Shown one piece after another: positions 16,904 to 25,250 of a DNA stretch of 64,000 nt. The notes under the pieces were generated by a model. The model made no database searches. It was not told the origin of the DNA and was given only the letters and a program-made list of their open reading frames with translations. Position 1 is the first letter of the stretch. Each line of letters starts with the position of its first letter. The position numbers and the translations under genes were made by a program. The stretch covers positions 248,001 through 312,000 of the forward strand of contig NZ_SRXT01000007.1 of the NCBI RefSeq assembly GCF_004792685.1. Direction: 5' to 3'. The stretch comes from Sphingomonas gei. Lineage in GTDB: Bacteria; Pseudomonadota; Alphaproteobacteria; Sphingomonadales; Sphingomonadaceae.

Positions 16904-16928
16904 AGATTCAGATCTCTTGAATCACGCT

Positions 16929-18215
16929 CTAATCCTCCACGATCCGGGAATGCTTCGCAGTGTCGCGCATCTTCAGATAGGTAATCAGCGAAATCGCGAT
17001 CATTGCGGTGACATACCAATAGAAGCCGCGTTCCCAGCCGGCGTCCTTGAACCGGAAGGCGATATATTCGGCGGTTCCCCCGAACAGCGCGTTCGCCAGC
17101 GCATAGGGTAGCGCCACGCCGAGGGTGCGGATGTGCGCAGGAAACAGCTCGGCCTTCACCACTGCGTTGATCGAGGTGTAGCCGGTGACGATCACCAGCG
17201 CGCCGAACATGATCAGAAATGCCGTGAACGGGCTCTTCACCGTCTCCAGCGTCGTGAAGATCGGCCAGGTCAGCAGCACGCCCAGCACCCCGAAGCCGAC
17301 CATCAGCGGCTTGCGCCCGATCCGGTCGGACAATGCCCCCGCCAGCGGCTGGATCAGCATGAAGCCGAACAAGGCTGCGGCGTTGATCTGCGAAGCCGTC
17401 GCCCGGTCGAAGCCCGCGGTGTTGACGAGGAATTTCTGGAGGTAGATCGAATAAGCGTAGAAAGCGAGCGTGCCGCCCGCAGTGAGCAGCATCACCACTG
17501 CCGCCTCGCGCGGATGCTCGCGGAACAAGGCGAGCAGCCCGGAGCGCCGTCCTTCGCCGCGCGCATTCTCGAAGCTCTCGGTTTCGGCCAGCCGCCGCCG
17601 CAGCCAGAACACCACGACCGCCAGTGCGCCGCCGATCGCGAACGGGATGCGCCAGCCCCAGGCGTCGAGATCGGCCTCGCGCAAGGTCGCCTGCAGCACC
17701 AGCAGCACGAGCAAGGCGACCAACTGGCCCGAGATCAGCGTCACATATTGGAAGCTCGAGAAGAAGCCGCGATGCTTCTTGCCGGCCATCTCGGAAAGGT
17801 AGGTCGCGCTCGCGCCATATTCGCCGCCGACCGAAAGCCCCTGGAGCAACCGCGCGAGCACCAGCATCACCGGCGCCGCCGCGCCGATCGTCTCATATCC
17901 CGGGGTCAGCGCGATGATCAGCGAGCCCGCACACATCAAGGTCACCGACAGGGTCAGCCCCGCCTTGCGCCCGTGGCGGTCACCATAGACGCCCATCAGC
18001 CAGCCGCCGATCGGCCGCATCAGGAAGCCGACGGCAAACACGGCGGCGGCGTTGAGCTGCTGCGCGGTCCGGTCCCCCTCGGGGAAGAAATGCGGCGCGA
18101 AATAGAGCGTGAACGCCGAATAGGCGTACCAATCATACCATTCGACGAGATTGCCCGCCGATCCGCCGAGGATCGATCGCAGGCGGGACGCGCGGGCAGG
18201 TGCCGAGGATGCCAT
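16929..18215 (-). CDS. MFS transporter of the metabolite:H+ symporter (MHS) family
   Basis: A 428-residue permease with about twelve hydrophobic helices. Family signatures are GNLVEWYDWYAYSAF at the first helix, MRPIGGWLMGVYGDRHGRK in the loop after helix 2, RLLQGLSVGGEYG, and the C-half loop GALSDRIGRKPLM. These fit the KgtP/ProP branch, which carries alpha-ketoglutarate, proline/betaine, shikimate or citrate with protons across the inner membrane. The substrate cannot be read from sequence. It stands alone, with a repeat-rich gap on each side. The start is ATG at 18215. Confidence 0.92.
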   Translation of the reverse strand: MASSAPARASRLRSILGGSAGNLVEWYDWYAYSAFTLYFAPHFFPEGDRTAQQLNAAAVFAVGFLMRPIGGWLMGVYGDRHGRKAGLTLSVTLMCAGSLIIALTPGYETIGAAAPVMLVLARLLQGLSVGGEYGASATYLSEMAGKKHRGFFSSFQYVTLISGQLVALLVLLVLQATLREADLDAWGWRIPFAIGGALAVVVFWLRRRLAETESFENARGEGRRSGLLALFREHPREAAVVMLLTAGGTLAFYAYSIYLQKFLVNTAGFDRATASQINAAALFGFMLIQPLAGALSDRIGRKPLMVGFGVLGVLLTWPIFTTLETVKSPFTAFLIMFGALVIVTGYTSINAVVKAELFPAHIRTLGVALPYALANALFGGTAEYIAFRFKDAGWERGFYWYVTAMIAISLITYLKMRDTAKHSRIVED

Positions 18216-18516
18216 CGCGGCGCACTATAGCGGCGCCCCGCCTGCCGGGAAGTGGTACAGAGGGAACCACCTTGGCAGACGGGGCGCCTCGACCGGCACA
18301 GGGATGCCGGCCGCTCCACCCCAGTGGAGATCGCGGATTCATCGTGCTCCTGCGAAAGCAGGAGCCCAGAGCCACGATTGCTGTCCTGCGTGACACTGGA
18401 CTCCTGCTTTCGCAGGAGCACGGTTTGCTACCGCGTCAACAGGGTTGAAAGCGGCGCGGCGGGGGGACCGCATCGTGCGATTTCGCGGGATGCCGAAATA
18501 TTTCAGAGGTGGAAGA
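18216..18516. other. 301-base gap with inverted repeat
   Basis: There is no gene support between the transporter and the histidine kinase. The only clear structure is a 22-bp perfect inverted repeat at 18343-18422. The promoter of the transporter is expected near 18216-18300 on the minus strand but no boxes were assigned. Confidence 0.6.
18343..18422. repeat. inverted repeat, perfect 22-bp arms
   Basis: The arms at 18343-18364 and 18401-18422 are exact reverse complements, and each arm is itself a short palindrome (CTCCTGCGAAAGCAGGAG). The form is that of a paired REP-like element. It lies just beyond the 3' end of the histidine kinase gene. Confidence 0.85.
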
Positions 18517-19782
18517 TCACTCCGCCGGCAGACGCACGCGGACCCGACCGCCGCCCGCGTCGCGGTTGCCGAGGACCACTTCGCCGCCATGCGCCTCGGC
18601 GATCGAGCGGACGATCGCCAGCCCCAGCCCGGTGCCTCCCGTCGCCCGATTGCGCGAGGCCTCGCCGCGCACGAACGGCGCGAACAACGCCTCGGCGCGG
18701 CCGACGGGGAAGCCCGGGCCCTCGTCCTCGACCAGCACTTCGGCCCAGCCGGCGGACACCGACCAGCATAGCCGCGCCCGATCGCCATAGCGCACCGCGT
18801 TCTCGACCAGATTGGTGAACAGGCGGCGCAGCGCCACCGGATCGCCCTCGATGACTACGCGCGGGCCGAGATCGACTTCGACCGGCATCCCCGCTGCGGC
18901 GAGATCGTCGCCCAGGCTCTCGATCAGGCTGCCGAGATCGAGCCGCGCATGCTGCTCGCGGTTGCGGTCGTCGCGGGTGAAGCGCAGCACCGCGCCGAGC
19001 ATCGCGCGCATCTCGTCGATATCGGCGGCGGCACGGTCGCGCGCCGCCTCGGGGAGCTGCTCGACCCAGAAGGCGATGCGCGAGAGCGGGGTGCCGAGAT
19101 CGTGCGCGATCGCCGCGAGCATCGCCGTGCGGCCCTCGGCCTGCTGGAGGATGCGATCCTGCATTGCCTCGACAGCTTCGGCGAGTTCGCGCACTTCGCG
19201 CGGGCCGCCGTGCGGGATCGCCGGCCGGGCGCCGAGCCTGGCGCGAGTCGCGGCGTAAGCGAGCTCGCGGATCGGGCGCGAGATCCGTGCCGCGACGTAC
19301 CAGGCGAGCACCGAGAGTATCACGAGCGTGATCAGCATCCCCGCCAGCCGGCGGAAGTGCCAGCTGGTGAAGGTGGGCGGCGGCGCAGTCGAGACGAGGA
19401 TCCAGCCGTCTCCGTCACGCCGTCCCACCGTGAAGCTCCCCCGAATATCGCCGTCGGGATCATGCGGCGGAAATTCGTAGAGGCCGTGCACGCTCTCGAC
19501 CGGCGTGGGGATCAGCGCCGCGATCGCCGCGTCGCGCTCGGGCGAGGGCTGCTCCTCGGTGCGGCCGAAGCGGTCCTCGCTGATCCGGACGACTTCGATG
19601 CCGCGGGCGTTCTCGGGAGCCCGGCCGGTGCGCAGCGCCTCGGCGACGCGGGCGACCGGCATCGGGCGGAACCACGGCGGGGGGCCGCTGAACATCGTCG
19701 TGAACTGCACCGTCGTCGCGATCAGCGCCGCGGCGATCACCAGCAGCACGATGGGAAGCGTGATCGACCTTGCGCGCCTCAC
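18517..19782 (-). CDS. sensor histidine kinase, EnvZ-like
   Basis: A 421-residue kinase with a first membrane helix (~9-30), a periplasmic region of about 130 residues, a second helix (~150-168) and a HAMP segment starting ARISRPIREL. The phosphoacceptor His is in AIAHDLGTPLSRI, and the ATPase domain has NLVENAVRYG, VEDEGPGFP and GGTGLGLAI. The HDLGTPL form of the H box is typical of EnvZ-type kinases. The GTG start overlaps the regulator's stop (GTGA), so kinase and regulator form one operon in the order regulator, kinase. The signal is unknown. Confidence 0.93.
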   Translation of the reverse strand: MRRARSITLPIVLLVIAAALIATTVQFTTMFSGPPPWFRPMPVARVAEALRTGRAPENARGIEVVRISEDRFGRTEEQPSPERDAAIAALIPTPVESVHGLYEFPPHDPDGDIRGSFTVGRRDGDGWILVSTAPPPTFTSWHFRRLAGMLITLVILSVLAWYVAARISRPIRELAYAATRARLGARPAIPHGGPREVRELAEAVEAMQDRILQQAEGRTAMLAAIAHDLGTPLSRIAFWVEQLPEAARDRAAADIDEMRAMLGAVLRFTRDDRNREQHARLDLGSLIESLGDDLAAAGMPVEVDLGPRVVIEGDPVALRRLFTNLVENAVRYGDRARLCWSVSAGWAEVLVEDEGPGFPVGRAEALFAPFVRGEASRNRATGGTGLGLAIVRSIAEAHGGEVVLGNRDAGGGRVRVRLPAE

Positions 19783-20519
19783 CTGGCGGTCACTTCGGCG
19801 ACGAACATATAGCCTTCGTTGCGGATCGTACGGATCAGCTCGTCGCGGCCGGGGCGGGCGAGCTTCTTGCGCAGCCGGCTCATCTGCACGTCGATCGCGC
19901 GGTCGAAATGCTCGGCCATCGGCCCGCGCGAGAAATCGAGCAGCATGTCGCGCGTCAGCACGCGCCGCGGCCGCTCGGCCAAAGCGAGCAGCAGCCGGAA
20001 CTCGCCGTCGGACAGGTTGATGATGACGTTTTCGGGATCGTAGAGCTGGCGCACCACCGGATCGAGGCGCCAGCCGGCGAAGCGCAGGAAGCTGCGCTCG
20101 GGCAGCTTCGCAGCCGGCTTGCTGTCGCCGCCGCTGCTGCGGCGAAGAACCGAGCGGATCCGCGCGAGCAGCTCGCGCGGGTTGGCAGGCTTGGCGACAT
20201 AATCGTCGGCGCCCATCTCGAGCCCGACGATGCGGTCGACATCCTCGCCGATGACCGAGTGCAGGATCACAGCGGGTCCGGTCTCGCGGTCCATCGAGCG
20301 CAGGATGGTCAGCCCGTCCTCGCCCGGCATCATCAGGTCGAGCACTACCAGGGCATAATCCTGCGCGGCCATTGCCGCGCGCATCTCGGCCCCGCCCGCG
20401 GCGGTATCGACGACATAGCCGTGCTGCGACAGAAACCCGGCGGTCAATTCGCGGATGCCGGGATCGTCGTCGACGATGAGGAGGCGAGTCTCGAGGTCCA
20501 GAGCGTAGGCTAACTGCAT
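19779..20519 (-). CDS. OmpR/PhoB-family response regulator
   Basis: A 246-residue DNA-binding regulator. The receiver has LLIVDDDPGI, phosphoacceptor Asp in VVLDLMMPGEDG and Lys in YVAKPANPREL. The winged helix carries LSDGEFRLLLALAERP, DVQMSRLRKKL and IRTIRNEGYMF. ATG at 20519 was chosen over an in-frame TTG at 20567, which would add 16 residues not seen in the family; neither has a strong ribosome site. Its target genes are not evident from context. The divergent rpsU neighbour has its own start region. Confidence 0.92.
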   Translation of the reverse strand: MQLAYALDLETRLLIVDDDPGIRELTAGFLSQHGYVVDTAAGGAEMRAAMAAQDYALVVLDLMMPGEDGLTILRSMDRETGPAVILHSVIGEDVDRIVGLEMGADDYVAKPANPRELLARIRSVLRRSSGGDSKPAAKLPERSFLRFAGWRLDPVVRQLYDPENVIINLSDGEFRLLLALAERPRRVLTRDMLLDFSRGPMAEHFDRAIDVQMSRLRKKLARPGRDELIRTIRNEGYMFVAEVTAR

Positions 20520-20759
20520 GCGGGTGGCGTGGCAGGCGAACCTATCGGGCGCGTTGCAGCGCTGCAACGCATTGTAATGTGGGCGCAGTGTGACCTTTAA
20601 GGCACAGGACTTTGATGCATTCCAGCCGAGATTCTCGTGTCCAGGCTGCCTCGGACCTTGAAAAATCGGATTTGCGCTGATAGGTGCCCTCGATCACGCC
20701 GCGGCCTGCGCTCCGGCGAACCCTATTCTATTGTATCGAGATTGGAGCTGTACGGCCTT

Positions 20760-20966
20760 ATGCAAATCATCGTTCGCGACAATAACGTCGACCAGGCGCT
20801 GCGGGCGCTCAAGAAGAAGCTGCAGCGTGAGGGCGTCTATCGCGAGATGAAGTTGCGTCGTCACTACGAGAAGCCCAGCGAGAAGCGCGCCCGCGAGCGT
20901 GCCGCTGCGGTTCGTCGTGCGCGCAAGCTCGAGCGCAAGCGGGTCGAGCGCGACAGCGCACGGTAA
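20760..20966 (+). CDS. rpsU: 30S ribosomal protein S21
   Basis: A 68-residue, very basic protein starting MQIIVRDNNVDQALRALKKKL, the family signature of S21, with the usual Arg/Lys-rich tail. It joins the small subunit near the anti-Shine-Dalgarno end of 16S rRNA and helps start translation. The ATG at 20760 gives the standard N-terminus; the frame is open much further upstream but that part is not family sequence. GGAG lies 12 bases before the ATG, a long spacing. A strong hairpin follows the stop. Confidence 0.97.
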   Translation: MQIIVRDNNVDQALRALKKKLQREGVYREMKLRRHYEKPSEKRARERAAAVRRARKLERKRVERDSAR

Positions 20967-21003
20967 GGCCTGCGCGAAACGCCAGGGTGCGTTTCGCCTT
21001 ACC
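20962..21003 (+). terminator. hairpin terminator after rpsU
   Basis: GCGAAACGC (20974-20982) pairs with GCGTTTCGC (20989-20997) around CAGGGT, and an outer stem GGTAAGG/CCTTACC extends it. The following bases TTTACTACCCTTT contain only short T runs, so its strength as an intrinsic terminator is uncertain. Confidence 0.55.
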
Positions 21004-21042
21004 TTTACTACCCTTTCGCGTGCCCTTGCTGGAGCCTGACCG

Positions 21043-21684
21043 ATGTCCGTGACCGCCGTTCCGCTCCAGCCTGTCAAGCGGGCTTACAAGGTCTGGCTGT
21101 GGATCGGCGTGCTACTGGCGATTGCGCTCGCGGCCGGCCTTGCCTGGCTGGGTACGCGCGAGCAGGTCGCCGCCAAGGGCACCGATGCGCAGTATCTCGC
21201 CTGGAACAAGAGCCGCGCGGGCGTTCAGACCACCGCGTCGGGCCTGCAATATCAAGTGCTGGAGCCCGGCGAGGGCGGCAAGGCCGGCGAAGGCGACTAT
21301 GTCGTCGCGCAATATGAAGGCCGCTTCCGCGACGGCACGGTGTTCGACAAGAGCGAGCGCGCGGTGCCGTTCCCGGTGCAGGCGGGCAGTGCGATCCCCG
21401 GCTTCCTCGAAGGCCTGAAGCTGATGCAGAAGGGCGGCAAATACCGCCTGTGGATCCCGTCGAACCTCGCTTACGGCGCGCCGGGGGTGCAGAGCCCCGA
21501 TCCCGAGCGGGTGCCGCCCGATGCGATGCTGGTGTTCACCGTGAGCCCCGAGCGGATCCTTCCGGCCGCCGTCGTCCAGCAGATGATGATGCAGCAGCAG
21601 ATGCAGCAGATGCAGCAGAGCGGCGGGGCTCCCGGTGGCCCGCCGCAGCCGCAGCGGGATGCTGGCCCAGGCGCGCCACGTTGA
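21043..21684 (+). CDS. membrane-anchored FKBP-type peptidyl-prolyl cis-trans isomerase
   Basis: A 213-residue protein. A single N-terminal helix (~18-36) anchors it in the inner membrane with the catalytic domain in the periplasm. The FKBP core has VVAQYEGRFRDGTVFDKS, IPGFLEGLKLMQKGGKYRLWIP and NLAYGAPG, the usual active-site landmarks. It should speed proline isomerisation during folding of exported proteins. The C-terminal tail is low-complexity and rich in Gln, Met and Pro (about residues 185-213), not part of the fold. GGAG eight bases before the ATG supports the start. Confidence 0.94.
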   Translation: MSVTAVPLQPVKRAYKVWLWIGVLLAIALAAGLAWLGTREQVAAKGTDAQYLAWNKSRAGVQTTASGLQYQVLEPGEGGKAGEGDYVVAQYEGRFRDGTVFDKSERAVPFPVQAGSAIPGFLEGLKLMQKGGKYRLWIPSNLAYGAPGVQSPDPERVPPDAMLVFTVSPERILPAAVVQQMMMQQQMQQMQQSGGAPGGPPQPQRDAGPGAPR

Positions 21685-21840
21685 TTCCTTCCTAGGCGTC
21701 CTGCGGCTGGCGGTCGGATGGCGAGTGATCAGCGCCCCACTGGCGCGGCGCTGTCGCGCTGAGGCAAGTGCAGCGGGCAAGGTTGCCGGCGATCAGTCGC
21801 CTTAGGCCTATTCGCCGAAAACATCGCTTGCATAAAATGA

Positions 21841-22782
21841 CTACCGACGGATTTCACTTCGCTTTCTCGCGCTCCGCTTTCGCCATATGTCGGCGCCGCT
21901 CTCGCTGAGGGCCTTGAAAAAACGGAATTGGGTCTGGCAGGTGTCGACGATCGCGCCCCGCCGGTTGAAAGGGTTGGCCTCCAAGCCGAGGACCGGCTTG
22001 AAATTCGAACCCGTGTAATATGTCCCGAACAGATGATCCCAAATCGCAAAGTTGTTCGCGAAGTTGGTGTCATGGTGCTCTTGTATTTTAGAATGATGTA
22101 TCAAATGATCGCGAGGTGATTGGATCACCCATTTGCCGATCCAGCCATGCCATGGGATCCGGCTGTGTTTTACGTAGCCGATCAAACCATAAATGGTCAT
22201 GAAAAGAGGGAATGCGACTACGGGCACTCCTATAACAATTGCCGGCACGGTCATCGCGATGACGTTGATCGCTCGATCCAGGGGGTGCTCACGAAACACC
22301 GTTATCGTATTAAACTCTTCCGCCGAATGGTGAAATTCGTGTATCTTCCACAAAGCGGGTATTCGATGCATCAGGCGATGTTGCCAATACGCCATAAAGT
22401 CTGCGGCGATAAGATATACCGGCAGATGAATCCAAGTTGGGAGCATTGGCCCGACATCGAGGTTCAGCGCATTCTTCAACGCGCTAGCAAAGAAAAACGG
22501 AATACCCGCGGAAAATGCGATGGCGAGAAGGGTGATGACACCCGTAGTATAAAGAATAAAATACACTAAATCCAAGATCGTAGACCGGGACGGCGTGAAG
22601 AAAATTCTCTTCAGGCCAGAGTTCGCATATCCCACGTATCGAGCTTCTATAACAAGAACAAGCGCGGCCGCTAATATTGACGCGGCGAAGCTCAACATCA
22701 GTTCCTGCCATCCCGCGATGAAGGTGTTGTGCACGAAGTGCCACAACTTATCAGTGACGTGCGATATCATCTTTCCGTCCAT
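21841..22782 (-). CDS. sterol desaturase / fatty acid hydroxylase family membrane protein
   Basis: A 313-residue di-iron membrane hydroxylase. The histidine clusters of the family are present: HRLMH, HEFHHSAEEF and HHSKIQEHHDTNF; about four membrane helices precede or span them. Members hydroxylate or desaturate lipids such as fatty acids, carotenoids or sterols; the lipid cannot be told from sequence. Codon use is visibly more AT-rich than in most of the window, as is the divergent gene at 22997, so this may be a recent acquisition. The start is ATG at 22782; a second ATG four codons later is possible. It is transcribed away from the polysaccharide locus. Confidence 0.88.
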   Translation of the reverse strand: MDGKMISHVTDKLWHFVHNTFIAGWQELMLSFAASILAAALVLVIEARYVGYANSGLKRIFFTPSRSTILDLVYFILYTTGVITLLAIAFSAGIPFFFASALKNALNLDVGPMLPTWIHLPVYLIAADFMAYWQHRLMHRIPALWKIHEFHHSAEEFNTITVFREHPLDRAINVIAMTVPAIVIGVPVVAFPLFMTIYGLIGYVKHSRIPWHGWIGKWVIQSPRDHLIHHSKIQEHHDTNFANNFAIWDHLFGTYYTGSNFKPVLGLEANPFNRRGAIVDTCQTQFRFFKALSESGADIWRKRSARKRSEIRR

Positions 22783-22996
22783 ACGATCGGGGTGTCACCG
22801 TGGGCTCGTGCGAGCATCCTGCACTAGGGGAAATGCGGCACGCGCGCTACGTCCAATCGCGCATCGAGTGCCCGATCACCTACTTCGGCCGCCAGCGCTA
22901 CCCCCTTGGCTATGACAGCCGATTGGGGCATTGAGAGGTCGGGAATTGGACGGCGTCGCTCTGTGGGTGCTCCCGCCGGAACTAGATGGGTAATAT

Positions 22997-24436
22997 ATGT
23001 CGTCCCAGAAAATTATGAAATATAGCGACAGTATAGTGGCGGTTTTGTTCGCGATATTTCTGATATGCGCATTTTGTTTTGGAGGCTCTTCGCGCCCTGA
23101 TGCGGGAACTCAAATAATCGTGCGCTTGGCTTCGGTTATTATGCTTGCCGTGGCGCTGTTTCTTTCTTCGGGTCGCGACCTCGCTCGAGTGAAGTTTCCG
23201 CTGTTGTTTCTCGGCTCGCTGACCGCGCTGATGATCATTCAGTCCATTCCACTCCCCCCATTTATCTGGACGGCCCTCCCAGGGCGCGAGCTTTTCGCTT
23301 CGGGAGCTTCGATCTTGGGTGTCGAGCAACCTTGGCGTCCGATAAGTCTCGCGCCAGACGCAACGCTCAACAGCATCTTGTCGACGCTTCCCGGTTTCGC
23401 CGCATTGGTGGGCTTGGCGTCCTTTCCCAAGGCACGCATGTCCTGGCTGCTTGCACTGGTGATCGGCTTGACGATGGTCAGCGCGACGATGGGGGTCTTG
23501 CAGATTTCCAGCGGCGAGCTCTATCTTTTCGACATCACCAATCGAGGCAGCAGCGTAGGATTTTTCGCCAATCGGAACCATCATGCCGCGCTGTTGACGG
23601 CGGTCCTTCCGGCGCTCGCGGCGCTTGCGATCTATCCGTCCGACCGCCTGGTCCAGTTGCGGCTCCCACTGGCATGCGCACTTGCGCTTTTTCTGGTTCC
23701 GATGGTCTTGATCACCGGCTCTCGTGCGGGATTGCTGTTATTACTGGTCGGGCTGGCCGGCGCGATGATGCTCGTGCGCCCGGCATGGCGAACGCGGAAC
23801 GGGGCGCCGGCGGCCGTGCAGAGCTTCCTGGCGTCGCGGCTCGGCAAGGCGAGTACGTTCGGCTTTGCGATAGTGCTGATCGCGATCGTGGTGACGTCGA
23901 TCGTTTTGTCGCGGGCATTGGCAATTCAGCGTCTCTTCGCTCAAGATGTGGAAGCCGACACGCGACTTCGCCTGTTCGGCGTGCTGGTCGATATGACGAA
24001 GAACTATTTCCCGGTCGGCAGTGGCTTCGGTTCGTTTCCGGTCGTCTTCAAAATCGTGGAGCCGGATTGGTATCTCGGCCCGTCATATTTCAACCATGCG
24101 CACAACGACATTCTCGAGGTTCTCATCGAAGGGGGAGGCGCGAGCCTGGCGCTGGGGCTTGGCTTCCTCATTTGGGCAATCCGCGCATCGATCCGCATCT
24201 GGCGTCCGGTACGGCAGCTGGAAGGAGCAATTCTCCTGGGGAGAATGGGCAGTCTCCAGGTGCTCATGCTGGTTCTCGCGAGTATCGCAGACTATCCTCT
24301 TCGCACCCCGCTCAACCAGGTGCTGTTCGTGATCGGGTGTGGTCTAATGGCGCTTGCCTCCGAAGCCGTGAAAAGGGCCGGGCCGGAGCGTCCGGAAGCC
24401 CCAAATCGTCGCGTTAGTCCGCGCGTTGCGGGATAG
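22997..24436 (+). CDS. O-antigen ligase / Wzy-type polymerase family protein
   Basis: A 479-residue polytopic membrane protein (about 11-12 helices) with the Wzy_C/WaaL family marks: FFANRNHHAALLTAV in the middle and HAHNDILEVLIEGGG in the large periplasmic loop. Such proteins join lipid-linked repeat units into a polymer or ligate them to lipid A. As first gene of the large polysaccharide locus, directly before the Wza and Wzc genes, a polymerase role is the better guess. Polymerase and ligase cannot be told apart by sequence here. The 5' end is more AT-rich than the rest. Its start lacks a strong ribosome site. Confidence 0.88.
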   Translation: MSSQKIMKYSDSIVAVLFAIFLICAFCFGGSSRPDAGTQIIVRLASVIMLAVALFLSSGRDLARVKFPLLFLGSLTALMIIQSIPLPPFIWTALPGRELFASGASILGVEQPWRPISLAPDATLNSILSTLPGFAALVGLASFPKARMSWLLALVIGLTMVSATMGVLQISSGELYLFDITNRGSSVGFFANRNHHAALLTAVLPALAALAIYPSDRLVQLRLPLACALALFLVPMVLITGSRAGLLLLLVGLAGAMMLVRPAWRTRNGAPAAVQSFLASRLGKASTFGFAIVLIAIVVTSIVLSRALAIQRLFAQDVEADTRLRLFGVLVDMTKNYFPVGSGFGSFPVVFKIVEPDWYLGPSYFNHAHNDILEVLIEGGGASLALGLGFLIWAIRASIRIWRPVRQLEGAILLGRMGSLQVLMLVLASIADYPLRTPLNQVLFVIGCGLMALASEAVKRAGPERPEAPNRRVSPRVAG

Positions 24437-24497
24437 AAAGAGCTAGACGCGCGAGCGCGTGCTGGTCTAGTGCGCGGGGCGGCTTGGGATTCAACGC

Positions 24498-25250
24498 ATG
24501 CCGTTCCGCTTCCTTTACTCTCGGGGTAATTTTTTTGTGAAATCGGCTCCGTTTTCCGTTTGCTTAGCGGGCTTATTGCTTGTTGGCTGCGCCGGCACGC
24601 CGCCCATTGAAAACCGGGCGGGGCTGCAGGTGGTGCGGACGAGCAGCCTGCCCGCTCCGACGCGGGCCGATCTTTCGGCTGGTGATCGCCCCTATCTTAT
24701 CGGCCCTTTCGACAAGCTCACCATCGACGTTTTCGGCATTGAAGACCTGAGCAAGAAGGTGCAGGCGGACGCCAGTGGCCGGATCTCGGTGCCGCTGATC
24801 GGCGCGCTCGAGGCCGCGGGGCGAACCCCTTCCGAACTCGCGGACGAGATCGCCAAGCGATTGCGCGGCCGCTTCGTCCGCGATCCGCAGGTTACGGTGA
24901 ACCTTGAGGAAACCGTAAGTCAGGTGATCACTGTCGACGGAGAAGTCAAAAAGCCCGGGCTGTACCCGGTCATCGGCCGGATGACCTTGCTGAGGGCCGT
25001 CGCCACCGCCGACGGGGCAACGGATTTAGCGCGCTTGGACGACGTAGTTGTTTTCCGGAATGTCGATGGGCAACGCTATGCTGCGGTCTACAACGTGAAG
25101 GCGATCCGCCGGGGCGTTTATGACGATCCCGAGGTTTATGCCAATGATCTCGTCATGGTGGGTACCTCCGGGAGGGCTCAGCTACTCAAGAACACAATTG
25201 CTGTGGGTCCGGCGCTTCTGACGCCGTTGATCTATCTCCTCGGGAGATGA
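24498..25250 (+). CDS. polysaccharide export outer-membrane lipoprotein, Wza/GumB type
   Basis: A 250-residue lipoprotein: the signal peptide ends in the lipobox LLVGC. The poly-export domain begins at YLIGPFDKLTIDVFG and a SLBB segment follows (VITVDGEVKKPGLYPV). It is shorter than E. coli Wza and closer in size to GumB-type proteins. It should form the periplasmic and outer-membrane channel for polymer export, working with the Wzc-type protein encoded next, whose ATG overlaps its stop. An in-frame GTG at 24537 is an alternative start that still leaves the lipobox. Confidence 0.93.
   Translation: MPFRFLYSRGNFFVKSAPFSVCLAGLLLVGCAGTPPIENRAGLQVVRTSSLPAPTRADLSAGDRPYLIGPFDKLTIDVFGIEDLSKKVQADASGRISVPLIGALEAAGRTPSELADEIAKRLRGRFVRDPQVTVNLEETVSQVITVDGEVKKPGLYPVIGRMTLLRAVATADGATDLARLDDVVVFRNVDGQRYAAVYNVKAIRRGVYDDPEVYANDLVMVGTSGRAQLLKNTIAVGPALLTPLIYLLGR

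Larger units (their letters stand above)
16425..16928. other. 504-base non-coding region with tandem and dispersed repeats
   Basis: No gene is supported here. The region has a T tract (16494-16500), an AT-rich stretch near 16520-16545, four copies of a GTTGACTCGC-like decamer, a nine-copy 11-bp tandem repeat and the second copy of a 26-base dispersed repeat. Open frames across the tandem repeat only reflect its 11-base unit. Confidence 0.75.

Noticed and set aside
22833..22934. 33-codon plus-strand ORF in the gap before the polysaccharide locus
   Set aside because: AGGGG is too close to the ATG, and there is no other support.
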